A stretch of DNA of 64,000 nucleotides from Chitinophagaceae bacterium. Its GTDB lineage: Bacteria; Bacteroidota; Bacteroidia; Chitinophagales; Chitinophagaceae. The notes beneath the pieces are model-generated. The model ran no database searches and had not been told where the DNA came from. It was given only the letters and a program-made list of their open reading frames with translations. The position numbers and the translations under genes were made by a program. Positions 9,408 to 18,314 of the stretch are shown piece by piece. The stretch's first letter is position 1. The number at the start of each line of letters is the position of its first letter. Location: positions 266,008 through 330,007 of the forward strand of contig CANFHA010000002.1 of the NCBI GenBank assembly GCA_947446645.1, written 5' to 3'.

Positions 9408-10340
9408 ATGAGTCAAACCAATGCAACAACACCGCAGCAGCCCCAAAAAAGTAATTCCATCATTTACTGGGTTTTTATTTTGATCCTGCTTGCAGGTTGT
9501 GTATACCTGTTCATGAGCAAGAATAAAATGGCTGAAGAGAATGATATGGCCATGAAGCAAAAGCAGCAGCAGTTAGATTCTGTAAAAACAGATCGCGCTT
9601 CGCTGCAGTCGGATTTTGATGCGGCATCGGCCAAGATAGACCAACTGACCACAGCAAATGCCAAACTGGACAGCGCGCTGCAGGGCGATAAGGAGTCTAT
9701 GGTAAAACTTCGCAACCAGATATCGGCAGTGCTTCACAACTCGAAAGCTACCAAGCAGGAACTGGCGCAGGCAAGAGAAATGATCAATAGCCTGAACGAT
9801 AAGACCAAGCAGTACGAAGCTCGGATTGCTGAGCTTGAAAAGGAAAATACGGTGCTTACCGGCCAGAATAAAACGCTGACCAAGGAGCGCGACTCCACAA
9901 TCACTCAGAATACTGCAATAAAGAAGCTGGCATCAGTGCTTACCTGCTCAAATATAAGGATGGAACCTATTCACGTGAAAAGGAATGGTAAGGAAAAGGA
10001 AACTACTAAGGCGAAGAAGGTGGATGTACTCCGCATTATTTTTGACGTAGACGAGAACCGTATAGCAGAAAGCGGGACAAAGCAAATATATGTGCGCATA
10101 ATAGCTCCGGATGCGAATGTAATGACCAGCGCAGCAAATGGTTCAGGTATGTTCACAGCCGGCCGTGGAGATCAGTTATCTTTTTCTGTTGTTAAGGGCG
10201 TTCCTCTTACACAGGGTCAGCCACTTAAAAATATTATGATTGACTGGAAGCAGGATGGTGACTACGCAAAGGGTAACTACACAATAGAATTGTATAATGA
10301 AGGCTTTAAGGTGGGCAGCGGTGCTGTGACCATGAAATAA
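9408..10340 (+). CDS. Membrane-anchored coiled-coil protein of unknown function
   Basis: A 310-residue protein. A Gln/Thr-rich N-terminal stretch precedes one membrane helix (about residues 20-37). A long coiled-coil follows (about 45-170, rich in Lys, Gln, Glu and Leu), then a C-terminal beta-rich domain (about 175-310) containing KVDVLRIIFDVDENRIAESG and repeated short hydrophobic strands. There is no cleavable signal peptide, so the bulk probably faces the periplasm from an N-in anchor. I recognise the overall plan from Bacteroidota but know no function. A TATATTTG -7 element at 9322-9329 could drive it. Confidence 0.75.
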   Translation: MSQTNATTPQQPQKSNSIIYWVFILILLAGCVYLFMSKNKMAEENDMAMKQKQQQLDSVKTDRASLQSDFDAASAKIDQLTTANAKLDSALQGDKESMVKLRNQISAVLHNSKATKQELAQAREMINSLNDKTKQYEARIAELEKENTVLTGQNKTLTKERDSTITQNTAIKKLASVLTCSNIRMEPIHVKRNGKEKETTKAKKVDVLRIIFDVDENRIAESGTKQIYVRIIAPDANVMTSAANGSGMFTAGRGDQLSFSVVKGVPLTQGQPLKNIMIDWKQDGDYAKGNYTIELYNEGFKVGSGAVTMK

Positions 10341-10367
10341 GTTATATACCAGATCAGCATTGCAGGT

Positions 10368-10408
10368 GGCAAAATTAAACCAGGTGTGAACATCCTGTTC
10401 ATTTTGCC
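10368..10408 (+). terminator. Possible terminator hairpin after the coiled-coil gene
   Basis: GGCAAAAT (10368-10375) pairs with ATTTTGCC (10401-10408). An inner TGAACA/TGTTCA pair inside the loop can extend the fold. It is followed by a T-rich run (TTCTTTATTTATT) and lies 28 nt after the stop codon at 10340. The long interrupted stem makes this a tentative call. Confidence 0.4.
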
Positions 10409-10526
10409 GCCTTCTTTATTTATTCCCCAACAAGTTACTATAGATCGACGCTTAACAATTCCATAATATTCCGTTCTTTTTGGCTTAACATTGCGGAGCT
10501 ATTTTTGATAAAGATTTAGTGAAACT

Positions 10527-11213
10527 ATGGAAGTATTCCCGGGTAAGATCCTGATAGTAGATGATGAACCCGATATAGTCGAGTTCATAAGTTACAACCT
10601 GAAAAGCAAAGGCTACCTTATAGCAGCTGCAAGAGACGGAGTAGAGGCCATCCGCAAAGCCAGGGATTTCAGACCTGATCTCATTCTGCTTGATATAATG
10701 ATGCCGAATAAGGATGGTATTGAGACCATCAGGGAACTGAGGGCAATGCATGAGTTTGATGACACTGCAATCATCTTCCTTACGGCGATAAATGATGAGA
10801 AAATAGAGATAGAAGGTCTGAAGATAGGCGCCGACGACTTCATATCGAAGCCAATAAAGCCTGAATTGCTGGCTACCCGTATCGGGTCTGCCCTGCGCCG
10901 TTTCCGGAAGGACGAAGAGCATGAGCAGAAGCAGACTTTTGGTGATCTTGAGATCAACAAGACGAAGTTCACCGTTTCTTATAAAGGCACGGAGATATTG
11001 CTGGCTAAGAAGGAGTTTGAGCTGCTGTCATTGCTTGCATCAAAGCCGGGGCGTGTATTCCTGCGCAACGAAATACTGCAGCGCGTGTGGGGTACGGATG
11101 TAATTGTCGGTGATCGCACAATAGACGTTCATATCCGTAAGATTCGCCAGAAAGTAGGAATAGACCTTATTACTACGGTGAAAGGGGTAGGGTATAAGTT
11201 TGAAATGTCATAG
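10527..11213 (+). CDS. OmpR/PhoB-family response regulator
   Basis: 228 residues in two domains. The receiver domain has the acidic pair DDEPD at residues 11-15, the phospho-acceptor Asp56 (LILLDIMMP), the conserved Thr (IIFLTA) and Lys (ISKPIKP). The C-terminal winged helix (about residues 130-228) carries KKEFELLSLLASKPGRV and the recognition-helix region DRTIDVHIRKIRQK. It binds DNA when phosphorylated. The probable partner is the PhoR-like kinase at 14139, on the same strand but separated by an inverted secreted-protein gene. A TATTTTTG element at 10500-10507 may be its -7 box. Confidence 0.93.
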   Translation: MEVFPGKILIVDDEPDIVEFISYNLKSKGYLIAAARDGVEAIRKARDFRPDLILLDIMMPNKDGIETIRELRAMHEFDDTAIIFLTAINDEKIEIEGLKIGADDFISKPIKPELLATRIGSALRRFRKDEEHEQKQTFGDLEINKTKFTVSYKGTEILLAKKEFELLSLLASKPGRVFLRNEILQRVWGTDVIVGDRTIDVHIRKIRQKVGIDLITTVKGVGYKFEMS

Positions 11214-11240
11214 CAAGTCAAAAGGCGAAAGTTATAACCA

Positions 11241-11274
11241 AAAAGTGCATAGTGGGTTTTCACTATGCACTTTT
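11241..11274. terminator. Bidirectional terminator between convergent genes
   Basis: A perfect 14-bp inverted repeat (AAAAGTGCATAGTG / CACTATGCACTTTT) with a 6-nt loop lies between the stop codons of the response regulator (11213) and the convergent T9SS gene (11280). A/T tracts flank the stem on both sides, so it can end transcription from either direction. Confidence 0.85.
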
Positions 11275-11279
11275 GATAT

Positions 11280-13865
11280 TTAATCCTTCACAAACTTCTT
11301 TACATCACTACCATTGGTCTTCACAAAATAAACACCCGGTGGAAGAGCGGAAATGTCTATGGTGACTTTGTTCTCGTTGTAGCTGCTGCTATAGACATTT
11401 TGACCTACCATATTGGTGATAGATATGTTGTTGATCAGTTTATTGGTTGATTGAATGGTGATCTGTGTACTTGCAGGGTTAGGATAAAGCCTGATATTCT
11501 GTGTCATGAAAACCGGCAATACACCGGTAGTTGTGTGATCGTGCTTTACGCTTTTCCACATGCCGCGGCCAAAAGTTGCAGCCCATAATTCGTTCGTTGT
11601 ATAATTGATATGCAGATCGTCTACATGAACTGTGGGAAGGTTGTTGTTGTACAGTGCCCAGTTAAGCATTGTAGTATCTCTGTAGAACACTGCTGCATCT
11701 GTGCCTACATATCTTGTTCCTGTTGATGAGTCGATGACTATGCAGTTTACCGGAACGTCTGGTAACGACCCATTTTGGTTTGACCAGAGATGGGTGAGCA
11801 GATTGTAACTCCACACTTTGGTAATGCCATACCAAGGGCAAGTAACCCAAATGCGGTTTTCATTTTTAGGATCAATAATAAGGTCTGAAATATAGCTGCT
11901 AAAGGGTGTCGCTATTGTATTCCACGTGGCGCCAAAGTCGGTAGTGTGGTAAATAAATGGCTGCCCTACATTATTATCATACAAGCAAGCGTAAACATAG
12001 TTTGGGTTAGTATTGGCTATGGCAATGCGATCTAAGAAGCTATTGGTATCCAGAACGGGAGACAGGTCTGACCACGAAGAGCCATTGTCATGGGTTACGT
12101 ATATTTTTTTGTATCCAAGCAGAAGGGTAGCAGGGTCTGTGGGGTGCAGCACATAGGGCGTGACCCACGCACCAGACTCACCAATTATGTCCGTAATACT
12201 ATTATACGTGGCCCCACCATCGTTGGTCATAGATACACTGCCATTCTGGTAGCTGGTGTACCACATGTTCGAAGGGTCGCCATAGTTGATAAGGGGCTGC
12301 ATGCCGTCACCGCCAGTGAGATCGATCGTAGAGCCGCCATCTACCATTTTAGTGCCGTTGTCCTGCGCACCGCCAATGCAGAATGTGACATTATTATCTA
12401 CTGCATTTCTGTAAAATTCGGTAATAGTAATTCCATTGGTAAGGTCTGTCCACGGTTCTGTAACCGGCCCATAATTTTTATATACGCCACCGTCGCATGT
12501 CTCAAAGAGTGCCCCTGATAGGGGATTGTAAGCAAGGCAATGTTTGTCGGCATGCACCGTTTCCACACCACTTACACCACCATACCACTGGTTGGCGAGA
12601 GACCAGGAGCTGCCACCGTCGCTTGAGAAATAGGTGTTTACTCCGCCTACAGTTACCTGGTTTGGATCGGTAGGATTTACGGCGATACAGAGATCATACC
12701 AGCCCTGGCCTCCGCATGAGGTGGTAGGAAGGCCGAGGTCGTAACCGAGCAGATTGTTATTGCAAAATGTATCGTTTATATACACCGGAATGAATGATGC
12801 ACCATTATCAGATGAGCTGTATATACCCGCCAGGCCCGATTGGTTGTTGGAGACAATTGCTTTTACAATAGAAGGGGCTGCCGTGCAAACTGCTACATTG
12901 ATCCTTTGTGCTTCCCTTAAGCTGGTGACTGCGTTCCAGGTATATCCTCCATCGATAGAGCGCATTATCTGTGCGCAGGTATCAGTGTACATGGTGCCGT
13001 ACACTATGGCGGTATCAGACGGATTATAAATGATCTGCTTGAAATTGTTTGACATTACATTCGTCCAGCTAACCCCGCTGTTGTTAGACTTATACAGGCC
13101 ATTTGTGGATGCCAGCATCATAGAAGTTGTGTCAAGCGGGTTTATAAGAATGGAGTGGGTAGATATGTAAGAAGAGGGTAGCCAGGAGAGCCCTGTAGTG
13201 GACCAGCTAAGACCTGCATTGTGTGACACAATAACGCCGGAACTATACGCATCTCCGGCATCTCCATCGCCGGTGGCGATATAAATTGTATTACGGTTCT
13301 GTGGGTTCACGGCGATATCTGACACGCCCTGCATAGGCAGGAAATCATACATTGGCATCCATGAATTGCCGCCGTCGCTTGTTTTCCATGCGTTGCTGCC
13401 CGCGCTACCTACGTAAAAAGTATTGGAATCGATGGGGTCGAATGCAACCTTGTTTATGCGGCCTAGCCCGGAATAGCCATGATCGCAGGTGGACGGGCCC
13501 TGGAACACCCAGTCTGAAACAGAAGCCGTAGTGCGTTCACCTTGGGCTTTTTGGTGGGAGATATATTCTTGCCAGTTCCGCACAGTTTGTACCGGCGGCA
13601 CCATGTAGCCATCTTTATCCAAATGGCTCTTCCAGTAATAGTTCCAGCATTCAAACAGGTGATCCTTATCCTCCTTTGCTTCCCTCCCGCTACTATGGCT
13701 TTGTTCTTCAGCAGTGGCATCGTCGGTTTTTTCTGCAAATTGATAATATCGCTCTAATGCCTCTGCGTACCTTATGGGTACTGTAGTTTTTGCAGGCATC
13801 CATGGTTGCGCGCGCAAAGAGGTGTGCGCGACGAAAATGATCATAAAAAAATGAAGCTTCTTCAT
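11280..13865 (-). CDS. Secreted BNR/sortilin-like repeat protein with type IX sorting domain
   Basis: 861 residues from the ATG at 13865, chosen because MKKLHFFMIIFVAHTSLRAQ forms a clean signal peptide; the frame opens 30 codons earlier without one. The middle is built of beta-propeller blades of the BNR/VPS10 type, seen as recurring motifs such as WKTSDGGNSWMPM, SDNGASF, SSDGGSSWSL, THDNGSSWSDL and TTDFGATWN. The last ~80 residues are a type A T9SS signal: RLYPNPASTQITIQ, then GQNVYS and LPPGVYFVKTNGSDVKKFVKD. The product should be exported through T9SS to the cell surface or medium. Ligand or substrate is unknown. Confidence 0.88.
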   Translation of the reverse strand: MKKLHFFMIIFVAHTSLRAQPWMPAKTTVPIRYAEALERYYQFAEKTDDATAEEQSHSSGREAKEDKDHLFECWNYYWKSHLDKDGYMVPPVQTVRNWQEYISHQKAQGERTTASVSDWVFQGPSTCDHGYSGLGRINKVAFDPIDSNTFYVGSAGSNAWKTSDGGNSWMPMYDFLPMQGVSDIAVNPQNRNTIYIATGDGDAGDAYSSGVIVSHNAGLSWSTTGLSWLPSSYISTHSILINPLDTTSMMLASTNGLYKSNNSGVSWTNVMSNNFKQIIYNPSDTAIVYGTMYTDTCAQIMRSIDGGYTWNAVTSLREAQRINVAVCTAAPSIVKAIVSNNQSGLAGIYSSSDNGASFIPVYINDTFCNNNLLGYDLGLPTTSCGGQGWYDLCIAVNPTDPNQVTVGGVNTYFSSDGGSSWSLANQWYGGVSGVETVHADKHCLAYNPLSGALFETCDGGVYKNYGPVTEPWTDLTNGITITEFYRNAVDNNVTFCIGGAQDNGTKMVDGGSTIDLTGGDGMQPLINYGDPSNMWYTSYQNGSVSMTNDGGATYNSITDIIGESGAWVTPYVLHPTDPATLLLGYKKIYVTHDNGSSWSDLSPVLDTNSFLDRIAIANTNPNYVYACLYDNNVGQPFIYHTTDFGATWNTIATPFSSYISDLIIDPKNENRIWVTCPWYGITKVWSYNLLTHLWSNQNGSLPDVPVNCIVIDSSTGTRYVGTDAAVFYRDTTMLNWALYNNNLPTVHVDDLHINYTTNELWAATFGRGMWKSVKHDHTTTGVLPVFMTQNIRLYPNPASTQITIQSTNKLINNISITNMVGQNVYSSSYNENKVTIDISALPPGVYFVKTNGSDVKKFVKD

Positions 13866-14138
13866 TATAGAGGATTTGTGTAAATGTATGGAATTGTTTA
13901 TTTGTTGACCAGTTTGTTGGCGATTGATTCGAAACTGACAATCTGACTTCGTCAAGTAGCAGTTTTAGTTGCTATGCAGTTAATGAAATTTGCACGTGGG
14001 TACTTGCACTCACGATGAGTATAAGCTGGTAGGAATGGGTTCATAGGTTGATGTTATATAGTAAAGGTATTAACTTATTTAACAGAAAGGTATTGTAGTG
14101 CGTATGGGAAGATGGCTTTTTGACTTATCTTAGTCCAC

Positions 14139-15194
14139 ATGTCTGTATTGGATACGAAAAATCTTTCCCCACGTCTTTTGTCGTTCATAACTGCTGTGCT
14201 CATTGCCGCAGCCAATGCGCTGCTTAGCCTTTTGCTGCAGCATAGCTGGTACACACCGTTCCTAGTATTTGTTGTTACGTTCCTTGTAATATATGGTATC
14301 TACTACTACACCTTGCAGCGTTTCATTTACCGGAAGATAAAGATCATTTACAAGTTCATTTACCAGATCAAGGCTACTAAGAAAGAGGAGCTTTTCTATA
14401 ACAAGATCCTTCCGCAAAAATCTATAGAGGAAGTAAGTGAGGATGTGGAGAAGTGGGCGATGCAGAAAAAAGATGAGATAGAATTGCTGCATGCCAATGA
14501 ACAGTTCAGGAAGGAATTTTTAATGAACCTGGCCCATGAGTTGCGCACGCCTATATTTTCTATACAGGGATATGTAGATACACTGCTCGGTGGTGCGCTG
14601 GAGGATAAGGAAGTAAACCGCAGGTTTCTGGGCAATGCGTCGAAAAGTATAGACAGGCTGGTGCGCCTGGTAGATGACCTGGACGAAATATCAAAACTGG
14701 AATCAGGCAAAATACCGGTTATAGAAGAGTCTTTTGCAATACAGGAACTTATAAGGGACGTGTACGAGGAATTGTCGCTAAAGGCACAGGAACGTAAGAT
14801 AAACCTGATGTTTAAGAAGGGCACGGAGCGCCCTATATTTGTAAATGCGGATAAACAAAAGATCAAGCAGGTGCTTGTGAACCTGGTAGAGAATGCCATA
14901 AAATACGGAAATGATAACGGCTCAGTAATTGCGGGCTGTTATGAAATGGACGACAAGCATGTGTATATAGAGGTTTCAGACGATGGGCCTGGTATAGCAG
15001 AGGAGCATTTACCCCGCATTTTTGAGCGGTTTTACCGTGCCGACCGGAGCCGTGCGAGGGCAATAGGGGGCACAGGCCTTGGTCTTGCCATAGTTAAGCA
15101 CATTGTTGAGGCCCACGGCCAGACAGTAAATGTAAGAAGTAAGCTGGGTGTTGGGTCTTCGTTTGGTTTTACGCTCAATAAAACATCGGACTAG
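14139..15194 (+). CDS. PhoR-like sensor histidine kinase
   Basis: 351 residues. Two N-terminal membrane helices (about 13-32 and 36-54) with almost no periplasmic loop suggest sensing inside the membrane or through partners. The H-box has His133 (NLAHELRTPIFSIQGY). ATPase motifs follow: N-box LVNLVENAIKYGND near residue 252, G1 DDGPGIAEEHLPRIFERFY, and G2 GGTGLGLAIVKHIVEAHG. It most likely phosphorylates the regulator encoded at 10527, as PhoB/PhoR-type pairs do. A 273-nt non-coding divergent region separates it from the 13865 gene; I see no clear binding site in it. Confidence 0.92.
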   Translation: MSVLDTKNLSPRLLSFITAVLIAAANALLSLLLQHSWYTPFLVFVVTFLVIYGIYYYTLQRFIYRKIKIIYKFIYQIKATKKEELFYNKILPQKSIEEVSEDVEKWAMQKKDEIELLHANEQFRKEFLMNLAHELRTPIFSIQGYVDTLLGGALEDKEVNRRFLGNASKSIDRLVRLVDDLDEISKLESGKIPVIEESFAIQELIRDVYEELSLKAQERKINLMFKKGTERPIFVNADKQKIKQVLVNLVENAIKYGNDNGSVIAGCYEMDDKHVYIEVSDDGPGIAEEHLPRIFERFYRADRSRARAIGGTGLGLAIVKHIVEAHGQTVNVRSKLGVGSSFGFTLNKTSD

Positions 15195-15257
15195 GAAGCG
15201 CGACCTTGATTGCAGATAAAAAACTATTTTTGCCGCAATAAATCTAAATGACCACGG

Positions 15258-15758
15258 ATGCTACAGCTCACAATTAATGATAAGAATACCTTTTCTATTG
15301 TACAGGACGATGGTAAGTATATCATCGACGAGACTTCTGTAGACTGGGATGCCGCGTGGCAGCCAAATGGCCTTGTAAGTATATTGTATAATGGGAAAAG
15401 TTATACGGCCATCATTGAAAAAACTGACCGCAAGGCAAAAGAAGTGTCACTAAGGATAAATGGTCAGTTATATAAGATAAACATACAGGAGCCTATAGAC
15501 CTGCTGCTGAGCAACATGGGTATGGATCTCCGGTCTATGCAAAAGGTAGAACCGGTGAAAGCGCCAATGCCGGGTATGATACTAAAGGTGCTGGTAAGCC
15601 CAGGGCAGCAGATAAACAAGGGCGATGCACTGGTGATACTGGAGGCAATGAAGATGGAAAATATACTTAAAGCCAGTGCTGCAGCTACCGTGAAAGCCAT
15701 AAAGGTGACTGAAAAAACAGCGGTTGAAAAAGGTGCGGTGCTAATAGAACTTGAATAA
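15258..15758 (+). CDS. Biotin carrier (biotinyl) protein of an acyl-CoA carboxylase
   Basis: 166 residues ending in a biotinyl/lipoyl domain (about 95-166) with the biotinylation motif LEAMKMEN; Lys132 is the attachment residue. Pro-rich VEPVKAPMPGMILKVLVSPG begins the domain, as in carboxylase alpha-chain C-termini. The first ~90 residues resemble the domain that precedes the biotinyl domain in propionyl-CoA carboxylases. It would carry carboxybiotin between a biotin carboxylase and a carboxyltransferase encoded elsewhere. accD at 29.1 kb is not adjacent. Confidence 0.85.
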   Translation: MLQLTINDKNTFSIVQDDGKYIIDETSVDWDAAWQPNGLVSILYNGKSYTAIIEKTDRKAKEVSLRINGQLYKINIQEPIDLLLSNMGMDLRSMQKVEPVKAPMPGMILKVLVSPGQQINKGDALVILEAMKMENILKASAAATVKAIKVTEKTAVEKGAVLIELE

Positions 15759-15789
15759 TTTTTTAAATTATTAAGGGAAAATCCCAGCC

Positions 15790-16182
15790 TTGCGAAAGAT
15801 ACTTACAATGTTTATTGGGTCCTTATTCCTTGCTGTAATAGCTGGGAAAGCTCAGCCAGGCTATGGTAATAATGTGAATGAGAGCACTGATTTTTCTTAT
15901 GTGTATATCCAGGGAGACAAGATCGTACCTTTTTATGTGAAGCTGGAAGGCAAAATGTTGCCACGGTATGGCAAGGACTACTGCATAATTTCAGAGCTGG
16001 GACCGGGGCCTATAAATATTGAAATACTATTTCAGCTAAATGAATATCCTGCACAGAAATTTACGATAGATGTGCCGGAAAAAGGGAGTAGAGGATTTTT
16101 ACTGGATAAGCAGGGTAGTGGGTATGCACTGTATGATCTTCAGTCAAAAAAATACCTGCCGCCAAATAAAAATGAAAAATAG
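15790..16182 (+). CDS. Small exported protein of unknown function
   Basis: 130 residues with a signal peptide (MRKILTMFIGSLFLAVIAGKAQ). TTG at 15790 is preferred as start because it gives a basic n-region; ATG at 15808 is the alternative. An AAGGG tract lies about 12 nt upstream. The mature part contains YVYIQGDKIVPFYVKLEGKM and LPRYGKDYCIISELGPGPI, resembling short beta-sandwich domains. Its stop overlaps the next gene's start by 11 nt, so the two are probably translated together. Confidence 0.7.
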   Translation: MRKILTMFIGSLFLAVIAGKAQPGYGNNVNESTDFSYVYIQGDKIVPFYVKLEGKMLPRYGKDYCIISELGPGPINIEILFQLNEYPAQKFTIDVPEKGSRGFLLDKQGSGYALYDLQSKKYLPPNKNEK

Positions 16183-16723
16183 AATGATGCGAGTAAACGT
16201 TTTATTTGCGCTTGTAGTGAGCCTGGGGCTGTTTGCGTGCAGTGGCCGTAACAACGGGCTGAAAAAGGAAAGGCTCACCAGGGTATGGCGTTCTGTACGT
16301 ATGGAGAACAAGGAAACAGATAGCTTCCTTGTAAGAACTCAGCGGTACATAGACACTTTCGGAAAAGCAAACAGCCCGGATGTGAATATATCAGTATATG
16401 GCACAGACAATGTTGACAGCCTGCGTACGCGAATACAAGAGCAGTTTGACAGTACTAAAAATATAATGCTGCGCAGCGTGACCAATACCACAATAGAATT
16501 CAGGCCCGATAGTGCTGTATACTTGTCGTTTGATGGGGCGCAGGATACCAGCAAGTGGGTACTGGGACCGGATAATATGCTGACACTGGAAGACAAAAAT
16601 GCAGGCATGAATAATGAAAAGGTGGTATGGGAGATAATGGAGCTAACAGATACCAGTCTTGTAGTGAAAATGAAACAAGATACCACCTACAGTACGGTGA
16701 CCTTTCACCCGGAACGGAAATAA
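16172..16723 (+). CDS. Putative lipoprotein of unknown function
   Basis: About 183 residues. The start at ATG 16172 gives a lipoprotein signal (VNVLFALVVSLGLFACSG) with Cys as the likely lipidated residue. The rest contains YIDTFGKANSPDVNISVYG and ends with beta-strand-like repeats (LVVKMKQDTTYSTVTFHPE), suggesting a lipocalin-like beta-sheet fold. The overlap with the upstream exported-protein gene points to a two-gene operon acting at the envelope. Confidence 0.72.
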   Translation: MKNRMMRVNVLFALVVSLGLFACSGRNNGLKKERLTRVWRSVRMENKETDSFLVRTQRYIDTFGKANSPDVNISVYGTDNVDSLRTRIQEQFDSTKNIMLRSVTNTTIEFRPDSAVYLSFDGAQDTSKWVLGPDNMLTLEDKNAGMNNEKVVWEIMELTDTSLVVKMKQDTTYSTVTFHPERK

Positions 16724-16778
16724 TATTGATTTCCCCGGCTAGAATTATAATTAGGATTGTTTCATGGTTGTATTTTTT

Positions 16779-16827
16779 TACTTTTGTCCCTGAATTATCT
16801 AACAAGAACGTTGAATTTTTACTTTTG
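16779..16827 (+). promoter_or_regulatory. Duplicated TACTTTTG promoter elements upstream of pdhB
   Basis: Two exact TAnnTTTG matches, TACTTTTG, at 16779-16786 and 16820-16827, sit 52 and 11 nt before the pdhB ATG. A TTG at 16758-16760 is 18 nt upstream of the first copy, close to the usual -33 spacing. The second lacks a well-placed -33 box and would give an almost leaderless mRNA. Confidence 0.45.
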
Positions 16828-16838
16828 AACTTTTACAC

Positions 16839-17822
16839 ATGCGCACTATACCGTTAAGACAGGCACTGAGAGAAGCAATGGAAGAGGAAATGCGCCGCGA
16901 TCCTGCGGTGTTCCTGATGGGAGAAGAAGTTGCTCAATATAATGGCGCCTACAAGGTGAGCCAGGGTATGCTGGATGAATTTGGCGCCCGCAGGGTTATA
17001 GACACTCCTATCTCAGAGCTTGGCTTTGCTGCTATAGGCGTAGGTGCTGCCATGAATAATACGCGCCCCATCATAGAATTTATGACCTGGAACTTTGCCG
17101 AGCTGGCAATAGACCAGATAGTGAACCACGCTGCCAAAGTAGTGTCTATGAGTGGTGGGCAATTTAGCTGTCCCATAGTTTTCCGTGGACCTAATGGTTC
17201 TGCAGGTCAGCTTGCTGCGCAGCACTCCCAGGCTTTTGAAAACTGGTATGCTAATGTTCCCGGCCTGAAAGTAATATCAACCATTGATCCATATGATGCA
17301 AAGGGGCTTTTAAAGGCTGCTATCCGCGATGAAGATCCGGTTGTGTTTATGGAGTCTGAAAGCCACTATGGCGATACCGGAGAGGTGCCGGAAGAAGAAT
17401 ACCTGGTACCAATAGGTAAGGCCGCAGTAAAGCGTGAAGGGACTGACGTAACCATAGTATCTTACAATAAGATGATGCGCGTAGCTATGGCTGCGGCTGA
17501 TGAGCTGGCGAAAGAAAATATCAGCGCTGAAGTAATTGATCTTCGCACCATCCGCCCGCTCGACTGGCAAACTATTGTAGAATCGGTGAAGAAAACTAAC
17601 CGACTGGTAATAGTGGAAGAGCAGTGGCCGTTTGGCAGTATTTCTTCAGAAATAAGCTATCGTGTGCAGAAGGAAGCATTCGATTATCTCGATGCACCTA
17701 TTCGCCGTATATGCTCTGCCGATGCCAATATGCACTATGCGCCTAACCTTGTGGCCGCTTACCTGCCCGACGTGCCGAAAACAGTGAAGGTGGTGAAGGA
17801 AGTGATGTACATGGTGAAGTAA
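16839..17822 (+). CDS. pdhB: Pyruvate dehydrogenase E1 component, beta subunit
   Basis: A 327-residue transketolase-like subunit of the pyruvate (or a branched 2-oxo acid) dehydrogenase complex, which with the alpha subunit decarboxylates the 2-oxo acid on thiamine diphosphate. Family motifs include [20 protein letters not shown] (residues 25-44), [17 protein letters not shown], and [17 protein letters not shown], which lines the cofactor site. Close resemblance to pyruvate dehydrogenase beta chains favours that name. No E1 alpha or E2 gene is adjacent, so it is encoded apart from its partners. Confidence 0.92.
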   Translation: MRTIPLRQALREAMEEEMRRDPAVFLMGEEVAQYNGAYKVSQGMLDEFGARRVIDTPISELGFAAIGVGAAMNNTRPIIEFMTWNFAELAIDQIVNHAAKVVSMSGGQFSCPIVFRGPNGSAGQLAAQHSQAFENWYANVPGLKVISTIDPYDAKGLLKAAIRDEDPVVFMESESHYGDTGEVPEEEYLVPIGKAAVKREGTDVTIVSYNKMMRVAMAAADELAKENISAEVIDLRTIRPLDWQTIVESVKKTNRLVIVEEQWPFGSISSEISYRVQKEAFDYLDAPIRRICSADANMHYAPNLVAAYLPDVPKTVKVVKEVMYMVK

Positions 17823-17879
17823 GTGCTAAGCAGCACATTGAATTTTGTTTCCTGTGTCGAATCATAGGAGAATCAATTA

Positions 17880-18080
17880 ATCACACTCATTGCCATATTC
17901 CTGCCCTGGTTATCATTCCTACTGAGGGGAAGGGTACTTACCGGTATTATTTGTTTGTTGCTGCAGTGTACGCTCATCGGCTGGATTCCTGCGGCCGTGT
18001 GGGCGGTTATCAGTCTGCAAAACAGCCGCGCTGATCGTAGAACGCGCCGAATGGTTCGTGCAATGCGGTCAGGTACGTAA
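17880..18080 (+). pseudogene. YqaE/Pmp3-like small membrane protein lacking a canonical start codon
   Basis: An open frame reads TLIAIFLPWLSFLLRGRVLTG, then a second hydrophobic segment with LIGWIPAAVWAVISL and a basic tail to TAA at 18078-18080. This is the two-helix layout and LIGWIPA motif of the Pmp3/YqaE family. An in-frame TAG at 17865-17867 closes it upstream, and no ATG, GTG or TTG precedes the first helix. An AGGAG at 17866-17870 lies 9 nt before ATC 17880, so the start codon may have mutated, or ATC may be used. The rest of the 492-nt gap between pdhB and the 18315 gene shows only a promoter. Confidence 0.6.
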
Positions 18081-18269
18081 TCCAACTGTTCAGTACGAAA
18101 TTAACCGTGGGTTTATTATTTTTTGCTTTTCCCGTACGCTGATTATTACCAGATATTTTTATTTTTTTAAATAAAAATAAGGTATCCTATTTATCCCTGT
18201 TTCACACGGGTTTTCACCCCTAAATAATTGCCACCTGCCCCATAAATTCTGTAAATGATGAGGGAAGAG

Positions 18270-18300
18270 TTGTTAATAGATCTTTAATATTCTACCTTTG
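18270..18300 (+). promoter_or_regulatory. Bacteroidota promoter, TTG-N20-TACCTTTG
   Basis: A -33 TTG at 18270-18272 and a -7 TACCTTTG at 18293-18300 are separated by 20 nt, matching the Bacteroidota sigma-factor consensus. It lies 14 nt before the ATG at 18315, so the predicted leader is very short. Confidence 0.7.
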
Positions 18301-18314
18301 GCCAAATTTTTTTT

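Noticed and set aside
17873..18085. A 70-residue minus-strand open frame opposite the Pmp3-like frame
   Set aside because: Its translation is Arg/Cys-rich and shows no family; the plus-strand frame has the membrane-protein pattern.
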